Positions 34,601 to 42,990 of a stretch of 64,000 nucleotides of DNA are shown piece by piece. The notes under the pieces are model-generated. The model ran no database searches and was not told where the DNA came from. It saw only the letters and a list, made by a program, of their open reading frames with translations. Source of the stretch: an uncultured Flavobacteriales bacterium (GTDB lineage: Bacteria; Bacteroidota; Bacteroidia; Flavobacteriales; Crocinitomicaceae); the NCBI GenBank assembly GCA_946482515.1, contig CAMLRS010000008.1, positions 1 to 64,000 on the forward strand, given 5' to 3'. Positions within the stretch are counted from its first letter, which is position 1, and the number at the start of each line of letters is the position of its first letter. Position numbers and translations under genes: made by a program.

Positions 34601-35806
34601 TCATTACAAATTCTTGGAAGTTCACATGATGTACATGCGGAAATCGCGTCAAATGACGTAGTAAAATTCCGATTTAATAATATCAACTTGCCAGATAGTG
34701 CATCTTCTCCGGAAGGGAGTATTGGCTATGTGATATTCAAAGTCAGTCAAAAACCGTTTCTGTTTATTGGCTCCGAAATTCGAAACAAAGTAGGAATTTA
34801 TTTCGATTTCAATCCACCCATTATTACAAATGAGGTACTAAATACGATTTCATCTAATTACACACAGGAATATGCTGTTATCAACAACGGTGAAGATACC
34901 CTGGCAGTATGTTTCGGAACACCGGTTACGCTCGTAGCAACTGGAGCTAATAGTTTCGAATGGTATGATGCTGGCATAAATGGAAATTTGTTAGGAGTTA
35001 GCGATTCATTGGCATTAGAGCCGGAAATTTCACAATGGATATATGTGGAACCGATTAGTAATGAATGTCCTTTGCAGGATCGTCAGGGTGTTTTCGTGAA
35101 AGTGGAAGTTACACCTGAAGTGGAAATTGAAACTATACAGTTGGCGATTTGCATCGGAGACTCCATCCATTTGTCCTACAATGGAACCGCAGATAATTAC
35201 ATTTCCAATTATATGGACGCTTTTACTAGCGGTCTTCCATTCGAGGTGAATACAGCTATTTGGCTTGAAGGTATGAATAGTAACAATTGTGTGGCACGCG
35301 ATTCTGTACTGATAACTGTTAATCCGCTGCCAGATGTTTCGTTCAATGTTGAGGCCGATACCGCTTGTATGGAGACACAGGTGCCTTTCACTATCGCTCC
35401 TTCCAACGGAATTTTTACTGGTGAGGGGATTAGTGGAGGTTTTTTCGGACCGGTAACATCTCCAGGAAATTATGTGATTACTTATACAGTAACGGATGCC
35501 GACAATTGTATCAATAGTACTTCTGATACAATTATCGTCATTGAATGCTCTGAGTTATCGACATGGGAAGGAAATAATGATGATATAAATGTGTTCTATG
35601 CTTCGAAAGAGGCAGCTATTATTATCAAAGGTATGGAAGTCGAATATTATGAGCTGATAGGTATGGATGGCAAGCTGGTTGCTAATGGGAATATAGCGGA
35701 CAATATTATCGATGTTTCCATGTTGTCAGATGCTGCTTATTTTGTCAAACTTTTAAGTTCACAACGTGAAGTGGTTTATCGCGTTGTTAAAAACAGTATA
35801 CATTGA
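31619..35806 (+). CDS. Giant secreted delta-60 repeat protein with DUF7619-like and T9SS sorting domains
   Basis: 1395 residues with an N-terminal signal (about 1-25). Residues about 30-720 carry a dozen or more delta-60 repeats, recognised by recurring LxPDGSIDPSF and KILVGGxF motifs, which form a seven-bladed-propeller-like surface domain. SYDPNDKQVYPKG at about 938-950 opens a region (to about 1090) like the DUF7619 module that often precedes T9SS tails. Ig-like segments with NPLPDVSFN follow, and a Por-secretion tail closes the protein. It is probably a cell-surface adhesin. Codon use is clearly more AT-rich than its neighbours, consistent with transfer or different constraint. Confidence 0.92.
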   Translation: MTQFLRPPFIKFFLFVCCLSSYSYSQTGSVDTSFNSVDVIPGLSGFNGVVKESFLFPDGSYLSVGAFTSYHGESANRILKMNHDLEINPSFNTGTGSNGEINGMQVLSSNKILIFGDFNEFNGFPVDSIALINPDGSLDPSFAFDNPFWIINDVTEQSTGEIIITGYDHNYSSTIVRCSTNGTIDPTFIPASQNGIIDFVRTDNDDNLYMVGSFTQVNGIAIAKLAKLTADGTLIDSYVPPTAFTFTVEDLFIHDDGRVVICGNYGSGSSIHGYTRLLPDGSIDPGFTGAIGYTNYRQIEIDTEGRYIFVATNNMFDFTRRVLPTGVVDVTYEIVGMASGSYHLLLEPDGKAFVSGLSGINRRNSNGTFDGSLVPYNGFDRSVTVVKTLPNGKLLVGGNFSAFNGKSVNGIVRLLADGTIDPSFEVGTATPFPNALNTTDYEDPNVYDIEIQTDGKILVGGYFQRFNGYPYKHLVRLNPNGSVDTSFHNSGFNNLVAEITLQPDGKILVGGEFESPAYRIVRLHPDGTEDSSFAASISWGRVRTIDLHPNGKIYIGGTFLGVNGNVAEHIACVLMDGTLDNSFSVGTALGAAPLQDIAIQSDGKLIVLKNGVFRISESGALDNTFIVGGVFTSSNFYQKVAIQPDGKILIIGSYQAAPSPDPRLGRLNPDGTLDNSFEFSQVNYSTPNQVGYGPLSFALQQDGNIILGGSFAIYNSVPRHHITRLHNDLTNNDCQFFSASFEVFNDLNCANTTTIEAQALNGTAPYSYSWDNSIVNEDDTLFSTSEGGIHYMSVIDSAGCAYHTGFMINGPTTQMGFDNRISIVSGGYRPGLNTIVTLDASNQGCIPVDGSVVLVKNPLLTFISSDPVPTDINGDTLIWDYDAFAHDSTHFIVNDLVFSTSTAAQIGDVIRMDARIYPIEGDHDTLNNIHQPEFAILNSYDPNDKQVYPKGECVPGYVDHGQDLTYTVRFQNTGNAEAIHVLIVDSLSEHLDIHSLQILGSSHDVHAEIASNDVVKFRFNNINLPDSASSPEGSIGYVIFKVSQKPFLFIGSEIRNKVGIYFDFNPPIITNEVLNTISSNYTQEYAVINNGEDTLAVCFGTPVTLVATGANSFEWYDAGINGNLLGVSDSLALEPEISQWIYVEPISNECPLQDRQGVFVKVEVTPEVEIETIQLAICIGDSIHLSYNGTADNYISNYMDAFTSGLPFEVNTAIWLEGMNSNNCVARDSVLITVNPLPDVSFNVEADTACMETQVPFTIAPSNGIFTGEGISGGFFGPVTSPGNYVITYTVTDADNCINSTSDTIIVIECSELSTWEGNNDDINVFYASKEAAIIIKGMEVEYYELIGMDGKLVANGNIADNIIDVSMLSDAAYFVKLLSSQREVVYRVVKNSIH

Positions 35807-35834
35807 CAAACGAACGTGCTACGTATCGATCTAT

Positions 35835-36464
35835 TTAAAACACCCGAACCAGCGTAACACGCAAATTTTGTCCGGTGTAGGTTTTGCTGCTGGTGAATTC
35901 CAGTCTTAGCTTACTGATGAGTGCAATCTCAACATTCATTTTCAGCTTTTCGGTAAGTGTAAAATCGCCTGAAACGGCAGCATTAAAACCAAAATAGAGC
36001 TCTTCTTTGTGATTCAAGTTTTCCCAATCTTGCTCGATTATCTTTGGTGGGTCGTAATAAACAGATCGGTATTTCCTTTGAAACGAAAAGAAGTAGTTCA
36101 GATTGAATCCAGCACCTCCATAGAGCGAAAAACGTTCTTTTCTCATCAAGGCAAATTCGGGTCGGACCAGCGCCTCGAATCCACCGATTTTTTCTTTGTA
36201 ATTAGTGATATTGTCGATTGCTGGTAGATCGAAATCGTAGTAATCGAATGTGCCTCCCAGGCAATAAAGCATCCGGAACCGCGATTTGCCGGAATTTCGG
36301 AATGTCACTCCGCCTTCGAAACCGATGTTGTTATAATTAGTGGACCTGTCCTGCTTGCGCAGACCTCCTCCAAGGTAAAATCCGAGATTGCGCTCCGACT
36401 GCGATTGACCAGGCAGAGGAAGAGTAAACAACAGCAAGAGCTGTACGGCGATGATTTTTTTCAA
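35835..36464 (-). CDS. Outer membrane beta-barrel protein, unknown role
   Basis: 209 residues if started at the TTG at 36464, which directly opens a signal peptide (KKIIAVQLLLLFTLPLPGQSQ). A GTG at 36509 overlaps the lipA stop but would add a hydrophilic 15-residue leader; no ATG is available. The mature part alternates aromatic strands (NLGFYLGGGLR, FSLYGGAGFNLNYFFSF, LYFGFNAAVSGDFTL) and ends in Phe, as outer-membrane barrels do. Barrel porin-like families are too diverse to name one. It is co-directional with lipA and close behind it. Confidence 0.75.
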   Translation of the reverse strand: MKKIIAVQLLLLFTLPLPGQSQSERNLGFYLGGGLRKQDRSTNYNNIGFEGGVTFRNSGKSRFRMLYCLGGTFDYYDFDLPAIDNITNYKEKIGGFEALVRPEFALMRKERFSLYGGAGFNLNYFFSFQRKYRSVYYDPPKIIEQDWENLNHKEELYFGFNAAVSGDFTLTEKLKMNVEIALISKLRLEFTSSKTYTGQNLRVTLVRVF

Positions 36465-36505
36465 GGTGGTTTTATATTGATGCCGGGATTCTGGCCGACA
36501 ATCTG

Positions 36506-37387
36506 TCACATCTCAAAAATATGCTTTTCCGCATGATACGACGAGCGCACCAGCGGGCCGCTTTCTACGTAGCGGAAGCCCATTTTGAGGCCGAGCTCGC
36601 GGTATTCTTCGAAACGCTCGGGTGTCACGAATTCAGCAACCGGCAAGTGACGCGGAGTTGGCTGAAGGTATTGTCCGAGTGTGAGGATGTCGACGCCAAC
36701 GGAGCGCAGATCTTCCATCGTTTCGATGATTTCTTCGTGGGTTTCGCCCAGACCGAGCATCACGCCGGATTTGGTGCGCATACCGCCTTTTTTCAGACGG
36801 AACAGCACTTCGAGACTGCGGTCGTATTTGGCCTGAATGCGGACCTGTTTGGTAAGTCGGCGAACGGTTTCGAGGTTGTGCGAAACGATCTCGGGAGCTA
36901 CGTCGATGATTTGCTGGAGGTTTTCCCATTTGCCGGCGAAATCCGGAATGAGCGTTTCCATGGTGGTTTGAGGCGATTGATGACGCACGGCGCGTACGGT
37001 TTGCGCCCAGATTCCGGCACCACCGTCTTTGAGGTCGTCGCGGTCAACAGAAGTCAATACGGCGTGTTTCACACCCATCAGCTTCACGCTTTGAGCCACA
37101 CGTCCCGGCTCGAACTCGTCTACGGCGTCCGGTCGGCCGGTTTGTACGGCGCAGAAACCGCAGGAACGCGTACAGATATTACCGAGGATCATGAACGTCG
37201 CCGTTCCTTCGCCCCAGCATTCACCCATGTTCGGGCAGCTGCCGCTTTCACAGATGGTGTGGAGCTTGTGTTCATCCACCAATGCACGCACTTTACGGTA
37301 ATTCTCGCCGGTTGGGAGTTTTACGCGCAGCCACTTCGGCTTTTTGATACGAACGGTGCTTTCACCGATTGCAAGTTCTTCTGACAT
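36506..37387 (-). CDS. lipA: Lipoyl synthase
   Basis: 293 residues, normal. Radical-SAM enzyme that inserts two sulfurs into protein-bound octanoyl groups. The auxiliary cluster cysteines Cys46, Cys51 and Cys57 ([12 protein letters not shown]) and the radical-SAM cysteines Cys72, Cys76 and Cys79 (CTRSCGFC) are all present. The conserved end RSSYHAEKH carries the serine that ligates the auxiliary cluster. It is divergent from the OsmC gene. The downstream barrel gene overlaps or nearly abuts its stop. Confidence 0.97.
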   Translation of the reverse strand: MSEELAIGESTVRIKKPKWLRVKLPTGENYRKVRALVDEHKLHTICESGSCPNMGECWGEGTATFMILGNICTRSCGFCAVQTGRPDAVDEFEPGRVAQSVKLMGVKHAVLTSVDRDDLKDGGAGIWAQTVRAVRHQSPQTTMETLIPDFAGKWENLQQIIDVAPEIVSHNLETVRRLTKQVRIQAKYDRSLEVLFRLKKGGMRTKSGVMLGLGETHEEIIETMEDLRSVGVDILTLGQYLQPTPRHLPVAEFVTPERFEEYRELGLKMGFRYVESGPLVRSSYHAEKHIFEM

Positions 37388-37417
37388 CTTCTCTCCGTTG
37401 CTGTTCCGGATTTTAGC

Positions 37418-37425
37418 TACCTTTG
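37418..37425 (+). promoter_or_regulatory. -7 box TACCTTTG of the OsmC gene
   Basis: Exact TAnnTTTG match 49 bases before the ATG at 37475. A TTG lies about 17 bases upstream. Confidence 0.5.
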
Positions 37426-37474
37426 CGTGCTCCGGATCAACGGAACAAAATTACGAATTAAGCATTAGAATCCA

Positions 37475-37888
37475 ATGGCAACAGCAGAAGTAACATACGT
37501 CGGCGAGCTCCGTACCGAATGTACGCACGTCCAGTCGGGAACGATCATCAATACCGATGCACCAACCGATAACCATGGAAAAGGCGAGAAGTTTTCCCCA
37601 ACCGACCTGGTAGCTACAGCCTATGCTTCCTGCATGATGTCGATTCTTGGGATCTGGGCGAACGAAAACGGTCACCAATACAAAAACGGCAAAGCCAGCG
37701 TGACGAAAGTCATGGCTTCAGCGCCGCGTCGTATTTCTCAGATCATCATCGATATGGACATCCGCGGCAATGGCTGGGATGCCGAAACGGCTGAAAAAGC
37801 TATTCGCGTGATGAAAGCCTGCCCGGTGGCGAAATCCGTCCACCCTGATATTGAAATTACTCTTACCATTCAGCACGATGCACAATAA
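37475..37888 (+). CDS. OsmC family protein
   Basis: 137 residues. The two redox cysteines of OsmC/Ohr proteins are present: Cys53 in YASCMMSIL and Cys116 in KACPVAKSV. Such proteins reduce organic hydroperoxides or bind thiol-reactive compounds in the cytoplasm. The GEKFSPTDLVATAYASC core is typical of the YhfA-like/OsmC subgroup rather than Ohr. Its end overlaps the rlmB start by 11 bases, so the two are co-translated. Confidence 0.93.
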   Translation: MATAEVTYVGELRTECTHVQSGTIINTDAPTDNHGKGEKFSPTDLVATAYASCMMSILGIWANENGHQYKNGKASVTKVMASAPRRISQIIIDMDIRGNGWDAETAEKAIRVMKACPVAKSVHPDIEITLTIQHDAQ

Positions 37889-38690
37889 AAAAGACGACCG
37901 TCCGGCATTCAGACGCGAGAACCGTGAAGGTTTCCGTCGCGAAAAGCCTGAACCAACAGATATTATTTACGGCATCCGCGCGGTCATCGAGGCCATCAAA
38001 ACGGAGGTTGAGCTGAACCGTATCCTCATTCAGAAAGGAATGGACAAGGATTTGTTCACCGAGCTGAAAGAAGCGCTGAAAGGGAAGGAATTCCAGCTGC
38101 AGTTCGTGCCGATCGAAAAGCTAAACAGTATTACGACCAACAATCACCAGGGCGTGATCGGGTATATTTCTCCGGTTGTTTACCAGGACATCGAACAATT
38201 GACCGAAGCCTGGCTGGCAGAAGGAAAAGAACCTTGCATCCTGGTGCTCGATCGCATCACCGACGTGCGTAATTTCGGTGGAATCGCCCGTACGGCTGCC
38301 TGCATGGGCGTCGACGCGATCCTGATCCCGAACCAGGGAAGCGCAACTGTTACCGCCGATGCGATCAAAACTTCGGCCGGAGCTTTGCTGCATATCCCGG
38401 TCTGTAAAACTCCGTTGCTGAAAGACAGTTTGTTTTACCTCCAGCAAAGCGGTTTCCAATTAGTAGCCTGTACGGAGAAATCACGTCAGAAAATCGGTGA
38501 CTACCAATTCTTCGGACCAACGGCAATCGTCCTTGGCTCGGAAGAGAACGGAATCACCTCCGACCTGATCAAAATGTGCGATGCGAAAGTTGCCATCCCG
38601 ATGCTGGGCGATATTTCCTCCCTGAATGTGGGCGTTGCTACCGGAATGATCCTGTATGAGCGCTTGCGACAGTTGAAGGCGGCTGAATAA
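37878..38690 (+). CDS. rlmB: 23S rRNA (guanosine-2251-2'-O)-methyltransferase RlmB
   Basis: 270 residues from the ATG at 37878 (MHNKKDDRPAFRRENRE), which overlaps the OsmC stop. SPOUT-class trefoil-knot methyltransferase. N-terminal substrate-binding domain with DIIYGIRAVIEAI; knot motifs LDRITDVRNFGGIARTAACMGVD, IVLGSEENGI and IPMLGDISSLNVGVATGMILYE. It modifies the peptidyl-transferase P-loop region of 23S rRNA. The basic N-terminus fits RNA binding. TrmH-type tRNA methylation is the less likely alternative. Confidence 0.93.
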   Translation: MHNKKDDRPAFRRENREGFRREKPEPTDIIYGIRAVIEAIKTEVELNRILIQKGMDKDLFTELKEALKGKEFQLQFVPIEKLNSITTNNHQGVIGYISPVVYQDIEQLTEAWLAEGKEPCILVLDRITDVRNFGGIARTAACMGVDAILIPNQGSATVTADAIKTSAGALLHIPVCKTPLLKDSLFYLQQSGFQLVACTEKSRQKIGDYQFFGPTAIVLGSEENGITSDLIKMCDAKVAIPMLGDISSLNVGVATGMILYERLRQLKAAE

Positions 38691-38773
38691 TCCTTTTTCA
38701 CGGAGCTGAATCCTGCAATTTCCCCTTGCAGCAAATGATCTTTTCCCTTAACTTAAATAAGAAACGAGTTAAA

Positions 38774-39100
38774 ATGGGATTGATCAAAGCGAATAATTAC
38801 AACGGAGAGGAATGGCAAATCAGCATAATTGCCAAGGCGATGGCACATCCGGCACGCAAGCGGATTGTGGAGCTGGTACTGAAACATGAATGTCTTACGA
38901 ATGCGGATCTTCCGATTTTATTGAACCTGCATCACGCAACGGTTACGCGGCATTTGCATGTCCTTTATAGTGCAAACATCCTTCGTCCGATTTATCATAT
39001 ACATTTCAGCGAAATTGTTGTTGTTCCGGAAACGCTGATGGTTTTGAAGAACTACCTGAAAGAGTTGATCATGCAGGCTACAGATGAGAAATTAAGCTGA
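38774..39100 (+). CDS. ArsR-like winged-helix regulator
   Basis: 108 residues from the ATG at 38774. AKAMAHPARKRIVELVLKHECLTNADL (about 19-45) and HHATVTRHLHVLYSANILRPI (about 52-72) form an ArsR-type winged helix. There is no CxC metal-binding motif, so the signal is not evidently a metal; the C-terminus EIVVVPETLMVLKNYLKEL may be a dimer helix. It is transcribed alone. F-family repeat words follow within 9 bases of the stop. Confidence 0.82.
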   Translation: MGLIKANNYNGEEWQISIIAKAMAHPARKRIVELVLKHECLTNADLPILLNLHHATVTRHLHVLYSANILRPIYHIHFSEIVVVPETLMVLKNYLKELIMQATDEKLS

Positions 39101-39111
39101 AATTGCAACAA

Positions 39112-39139
39112 TGCATTATTGCAATATTGCAATAATGCA
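39112..39139. repeat. F-family perfect palindrome
   Basis: TGCATTATTGCAAT (39112-39125) is exactly reverse-complemented at 39126-39139, a 28-base palindrome without a loop. It lies in a convergent gap. Relatives lie at 22096, 44813 and 44873. Confidence 0.8.
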
Positions 39140-39238
39140 AATCGAAAAATTGATTCTTGAAATCCTAAGTTTGAGATTGGCAGGAAGTTCAGTTACAGTC
39201 GCAGCAATTACAGGTGTCGAATAATGCCTGGCGAGCCA

Positions 39239-39946
39239 CTACAGCGGAATCATACTAATCGTTTCCGGCAATTCTCCCAGACTGCGGATGCGTTTTACCG
39301 TGCGTTCCTTTTTGTATTTGTGCTCGGGATCGAAATGAATGGCATGCCAGCCCGAATTGAGCGAGCCGTGAATGTCAGCACGGAAATCGTCGCCGATCAT
39401 GATGGCATCTACTGGGCGACAATTGGTGCGTCGCAATGCTTCACTGAAAATATTCTTGTCGGGTTTGCTGAACCCCACTTCTTCTGAACACAGGATTTCC
39501 TTGAAAAAAGGAGTAATCCCGCTATTGGCCAGCTTGATGTGCTGCACTTCCGGGAAACCGTTGGTGATGATGTGCATGGAGTAGCCCTCGTTTTTCAATT
39601 CCTGTAACACCTCTTTCGCCTGTGGCATAAGCTGCGTCTGGCGTGGTGAGAGCTCAATGTAGCCGTCGCTGAGTCTTTGCGTGATCGTTGTGTCTTCGAT
39701 GCCGTGATGAGCCAGTGTCCGACTGAAACGGCTGTCGCGCAGCTCGGCTTTGGTGACTTTACCTTTCCCGTATGCCATCCACAATTCCGCATTGATGCGG
39801 ATGTATGTGTGGTGAAAATGATTGAAATGCTCGATTCGTTCGTTGAGGTTCAGTGTGGCATACAATTCCTGCAATGCTTTTTTTGAATTGGCCTCGAAAT
39901 CCCACAAGGTGCGATCCAGGTCGAAAAACAGCTGACGTTGCTTCAT
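39239..39946 (-). CDS. yjjG: YjjG family HAD hydrolase (noncanonical pyrimidine nucleotidase)
   Basis: 235 residues. HAD motif I FFDLDRTLWDFE (Asp9 and Asp11), motif II IITNGF, motif III lysine in KPDKNIF, and motif IV MIGDDFRADI are all in order, with a C1-type helical cap between I and II. YjjG enzymes dephosphorylate noncanonical pyrimidine nucleotides in the cytoplasm. The substrate is inferred from the family. It is co-directional with the membrane protein just upstream, one base apart. Confidence 0.92.
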   Translation of the reverse strand: MKQRQLFFDLDRTLWDFEANSKKALQELYATLNLNERIEHFNHFHHTYIRINAELWMAYGKGKVTKAELRDSRFSRTLAHHGIEDTTITQRLSDGYIELSPRQTQLMPQAKEVLQELKNEGYSMHIITNGFPEVQHIKLANSGITPFFKEILCSEEVGFSKPDKNIFSEALRRTNCRPVDAIMIGDDFRADIHGSLNSGWHAIHFDPEHKYKKERTVKRIRSLGELPETISMIPL

Positions 39947-39947
39947 G

Positions 39948-40418
39948 TTAGAAGAGGTATGCCGATCCGTAATGAATACCGGTCGTGATGGCGCCGTTAA
40001 CGAGCATTCCCAATACGATCAGCGGAAATGTGCGCTTATCCTTGCCATAAAATTTAGCCGTGATGATCGAACCGATCGGAACAGACAGGAAGAGCGGAAC
40101 GTACATCGATGTTCCCACGATTCCCAAACGATGCTTGATACGCACGATCAGCTTGTTGGTGCGGGTGAATTTCTTTTTCTCTTTCCACTCTAAGCCTTTG
40201 GCGATGCATTCCTCGTAACGCTGGTGGCGCTTTTTGCGGGCCCGCATGAGGAAATATTCGCTGGAATAATAAAAAACAGCTGCGCTGACGATTGCACCGG
40301 AAACACAGGAAAGATAGGTTTCGATAAACGTTAGATCAGCCAGAATACCTCCAAATGGTGTGACGAGAAACTTCACCATGGAAAAGAGGAAAAAAAAGCC
40401 GTATACTTCCCAATTCAT
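39948..40418 (-). CDS. Small membrane protein, unknown function
   Basis: 156 residues. Three or four membrane segments (about 5-25, 32-52, 105-125 and 132-152) flank a very basic cytoplasmic loop (RARKKRHQRYEECIAKGLEWKEKKKF). The layout resembles small VTT/DedA-like or multidrug-export-like proteins, but no motif confirms this. It is part of a unit upp, this gene and yjjG with gaps of 10 and 1 bases, so these are probably co-transcribed. Confidence 0.75.
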   Translation of the reverse strand: MNWEVYGFFFLFSMVKFLVTPFGGILADLTFIETYLSCVSGAIVSAAVFYYSSEYFLMRARKKRHQRYEECIAKGLEWKEKKKFTRTNKLIVRIKHRLGIVGTSMYVPLFLSVPIGSIITAKFYGKDKRTFPLIVLGMLVNGAITTGIHYGSAYLF

Positions 40419-40428
40419 AATCTACTCA

Positions 40429-41076
40429 TTAACATTTTACTCCGTATGCCAAGTCGCCTGCATCGCCCAGTCCGGGAACAATGTAGGATTGTGCCGTCAG
40501 TTCGCGGTCGATAGCGCCCACCCAGATCGAAACATTGTCGGGCAGGTGTCGCTGTACGAATTCAATGGCTTCGGGAGCTGCAATCGTGGAAACGATGTGT
40601 ACTTTCGCCGGCCGCCCGTGTTTGAGCAAAGCTTTGTACACCATTACCATCGAGCTTCCGGTAGCAAGCATAGGGTCGGAAATGATGAGCGTTTTGTTGT
40701 CGAGCGTTGGTGCAGCCATGTATTCGACGTAAATATCGAAATCCTCAGCCGTCGTGTGTTTGCGGTAAGCCGAAACGAAAGCACTTTCCGCCCGATCGAA
40801 AATGTTGAGCAAACCCTGGTGCATTGGCAGTCCGGCGCGAAGAATAGTAGCCAGAACAGGCTGTTGCTTCAGCATCGGTACACTGGCTTCCCCAAGTGGG
40901 GTCGTAACGTCCACAATTTCGTATTCCAGCTGCTTGGAAAGCTCATAACCAATGACTTCCGCAACGCGCTCAAGGTTGCGGCGGAAACGCATAGGATCCT
41001 GCTGGATGTTGCAATCACGCAGCTCTCCGATAAAGGTAGAGCAGATGGATGTTGTACGACTCAAATTGTGGATCAT
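40429..41076 (-). CDS. upp: Uracil phosphoribosyltransferase
   Basis: 215 residues, normal. Converts uracil and PRPP to UMP in pyrimidine salvage. RAGLPMHQGLLNIFDRAESAFVSAYR, the PRPP loop LIISDPMLATGSSMVMVYKAL and the uracil-binding end WVGAIDRELTAQSYIVPGLGDAGDLAYG are intact. It is the first gene of a minus-strand unit with the small membrane protein and yjjG; yjjG also acts on pyrimidine nucleotides. A near-consensus TATCTTTA lies about 22 bases upstream of the ATG. Confidence 0.96.
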   Translation of the reverse strand: MIHNLSRTTSICSTFIGELRDCNIQQDPMRFRRNLERVAEVIGYELSKQLEYEIVDVTTPLGEASVPMLKQQPVLATILRAGLPMHQGLLNIFDRAESAFVSAYRKHTTAEDFDIYVEYMAAPTLDNKTLIISDPMLATGSSMVMVYKALLKHGRPAKVHIVSTIAAPEAIEFVQRHLPDNVSIWVGAIDRELTAQSYIVPGLGDAGDLAYGVKC

Positions 41077-41217
41077 GGAACAGGATTTTTCTGATTCTAA
41101 AGATAGAGAAATATCTCGTTGATTGACGGACTAAAACTCGACAAAATGCAGATTTCGCTATTGCGCATTTTTCCGCCGCGGCGGATGTATTTTTGAACGT
41201 CAATCCCGAACTTCGGT

Positions 41218-41225
41218 TAATTTTG
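41218..41225 (+). promoter_or_regulatory. -7 box TAATTTTG, near-leaderless
   Basis: Exact TAnnTTTG match ending four bases before the ATG at 41230 of the ABC transporter gene. Confidence 0.6.
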
Positions 41226-41229
41226 TACT

Positions 41230-42990
41230 ATGGCAAATCAGGCACGGTTAGATACCCGTATTTTTTCCCGGTTACTGGGATTTGCAAAGCCTTATCGCGG
41301 CCTTCTCGCGCTGGCCATTATCTGTACGCTGGCACTGGCTTTCCTTTCACCGGCACGACCAATGCTGATCGGGCAGATCGTGAACAAATACGTGATCAAC
41401 GATCGGGACATGAATCTTTTCCTGTTCTGGACATTGATCATTCTCGGCATGTTGGTCATGGAGGCCATTCTGCAATTCGCTTCGACCTGGTTCTGTAACC
41501 TCCTGGCCCAGTCCGTTATCCGCGACATCCGCATGAAAGTGTTCGAGCACATCACGCGTTTCCGGATGCATTATTTCGACAAAACACCAGTCGGAAGCCT
41601 CGTTACGCGCGTTGTTTCTGACATCGAAGCCATTTCCGAAGTTTTTTCGTCCGGACTGATCGATATCATCGGCGACCTCATCATGCTCGTTGTGATCATC
41701 GTCATGATGTTCCTGACGAACTGGCAGCTGACCTTATTAACGCTTATTCCGGTTCCCATTCTGGTGATCGCAACCCGTATTTTCGCCCGCGCCATGCGGA
41801 ATTCCTTCAACCAGGAACGCATCCAGGTAAATCGACTGAATACTTTCGTACAGGAACACCTGACGGGAATGAACATCGTGCAGCTGTTTGGACGTGAATC
41901 TGCTGAAAAGACAGCCTTCGTAGCCATTAATAAAGACCATCGCAAGGCGCATATCGATGCTGTGTGGGCTTTTTCCATTTTCTTCCCCGTGGTGGAATTG
42001 CTTAGCTCGCTTTCCATTGCTTTCCTGATCGTTTGGGGAGCGTTGCAGTTCACCGATAACAACAAACCGAATAGTGAAATGTTCGGTGAGATCATGAGCT
42101 TCATCATGTGGATCAGTATGATGTACCGCCCGATTCGTCAGCTGGCGGATAAGTTCAACATTCTGCAGCGTGGAGTAGTACGTGCCGAGCGCGTTTTCGA
42201 AGTAATCGATACCGAAGCGCACGTTCAGGCGGAAGGAACGGCCGTGAACTGCGATTTCCAGCAGCCGCTTTCATTCAAGCACGTGTCGTTTGCTTATGTG
42301 GGCGAACAATGGGTGCTGAAAGACATCAACCTCGAGATCGAACCGGGAAAAACAGTGGCTTTCGTTGGTGCAACAGGTGCCGGAAAAACGTCCATCATCA
42401 ACCTGCTGGGCCGTTTTTACGAATACCAGGAAGGGAATATTTTCATCGGCGAACACGAGCTGCGCACGATTCGCATGGACGAGCTGCGGAAAAACATTGC
42501 GGTGGTACTGCAGGATGTGTTCCTGTTTTCCGATACCGTTCACAACAACATCACCCTGGGTAACCCGGATATTTCGCGTGAAGAGGTGATTGCTGCTGCG
42601 AAAGCCGTTGGCGCCGACGATTTTATTCAGCGATTGCCCGGTACGTACGATTACCAGGTAGGTGAGCGCGGCGGCGTGCTGTCGGTTGGTCAGCGACAGT
42701 TGCTGGCATTTATCCGTGCGTATGTTTACAATCCGCACATCCTGATCCTCGACGAAGCCACATCGAGTGTCGACAACGAATCCGAGGAAATGATCCAGCG
42801 CGCCACCGAAGAGCTGACCAAAGGAAGAACATCGATTGTGATCGCGCACCGTTTGTCGACCATTCAGCAAGCCGATATGATCATTGTACTCGACAAAGGC
42901 GAAATCAAAGAAACCGGTACGCACGAAGAGCTCCTGCGACTGGACGGCTATTACCGCCGACTTTACAATATGCAATTTTCAGGAACATGA
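41230..42990 (+). CDS. ABC exporter, fused permease and ATPase
   Basis: 586 residues. Six membrane segments in the first 320 residues (type I exporter fold), then the nucleotide-binding domain: Walker A VGATGAGKTS (about 377-386), signature LSVGQRQLLAFIRAY, Walker B ILILDEATSSVD and switch IAHRLST. The signature lacks the second Gly-Gly form (LSVGQ rather than LSGGQ), a common variant in this subfamily. MsbA-like lipid or drug export is inferred. It shares an ATGA junction with the downstream gene. Confidence 0.95.
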   Translation: MANQARLDTRIFSRLLGFAKPYRGLLALAIICTLALAFLSPARPMLIGQIVNKYVINDRDMNLFLFWTLIILGMLVMEAILQFASTWFCNLLAQSVIRDIRMKVFEHITRFRMHYFDKTPVGSLVTRVVSDIEAISEVFSSGLIDIIGDLIMLVVIIVMMFLTNWQLTLLTLIPVPILVIATRIFARAMRNSFNQERIQVNRLNTFVQEHLTGMNIVQLFGRESAEKTAFVAINKDHRKAHIDAVWAFSIFFPVVELLSSLSIAFLIVWGALQFTDNNKPNSEMFGEIMSFIMWISMMYRPIRQLADKFNILQRGVVRAERVFEVIDTEAHVQAEGTAVNCDFQQPLSFKHVSFAYVGEQWVLKDINLEIEPGKTVAFVGATGAGKTSIINLLGRFYEYQEGNIFIGEHELRTIRMDELRKNIAVVLQDVFLFSDTVHNNITLGNPDISREEVIAAAKAVGADDFIQRLPGTYDYQVGERGGVLSVGQRQLLAFIRAYVYNPHILILDEATSSVDNESEEMIQRATEELTKGRTSIVIAHRLSTIQQADMIIVLDKGEIKETGTHEELLRLDGYYRRLYNMQFSGT

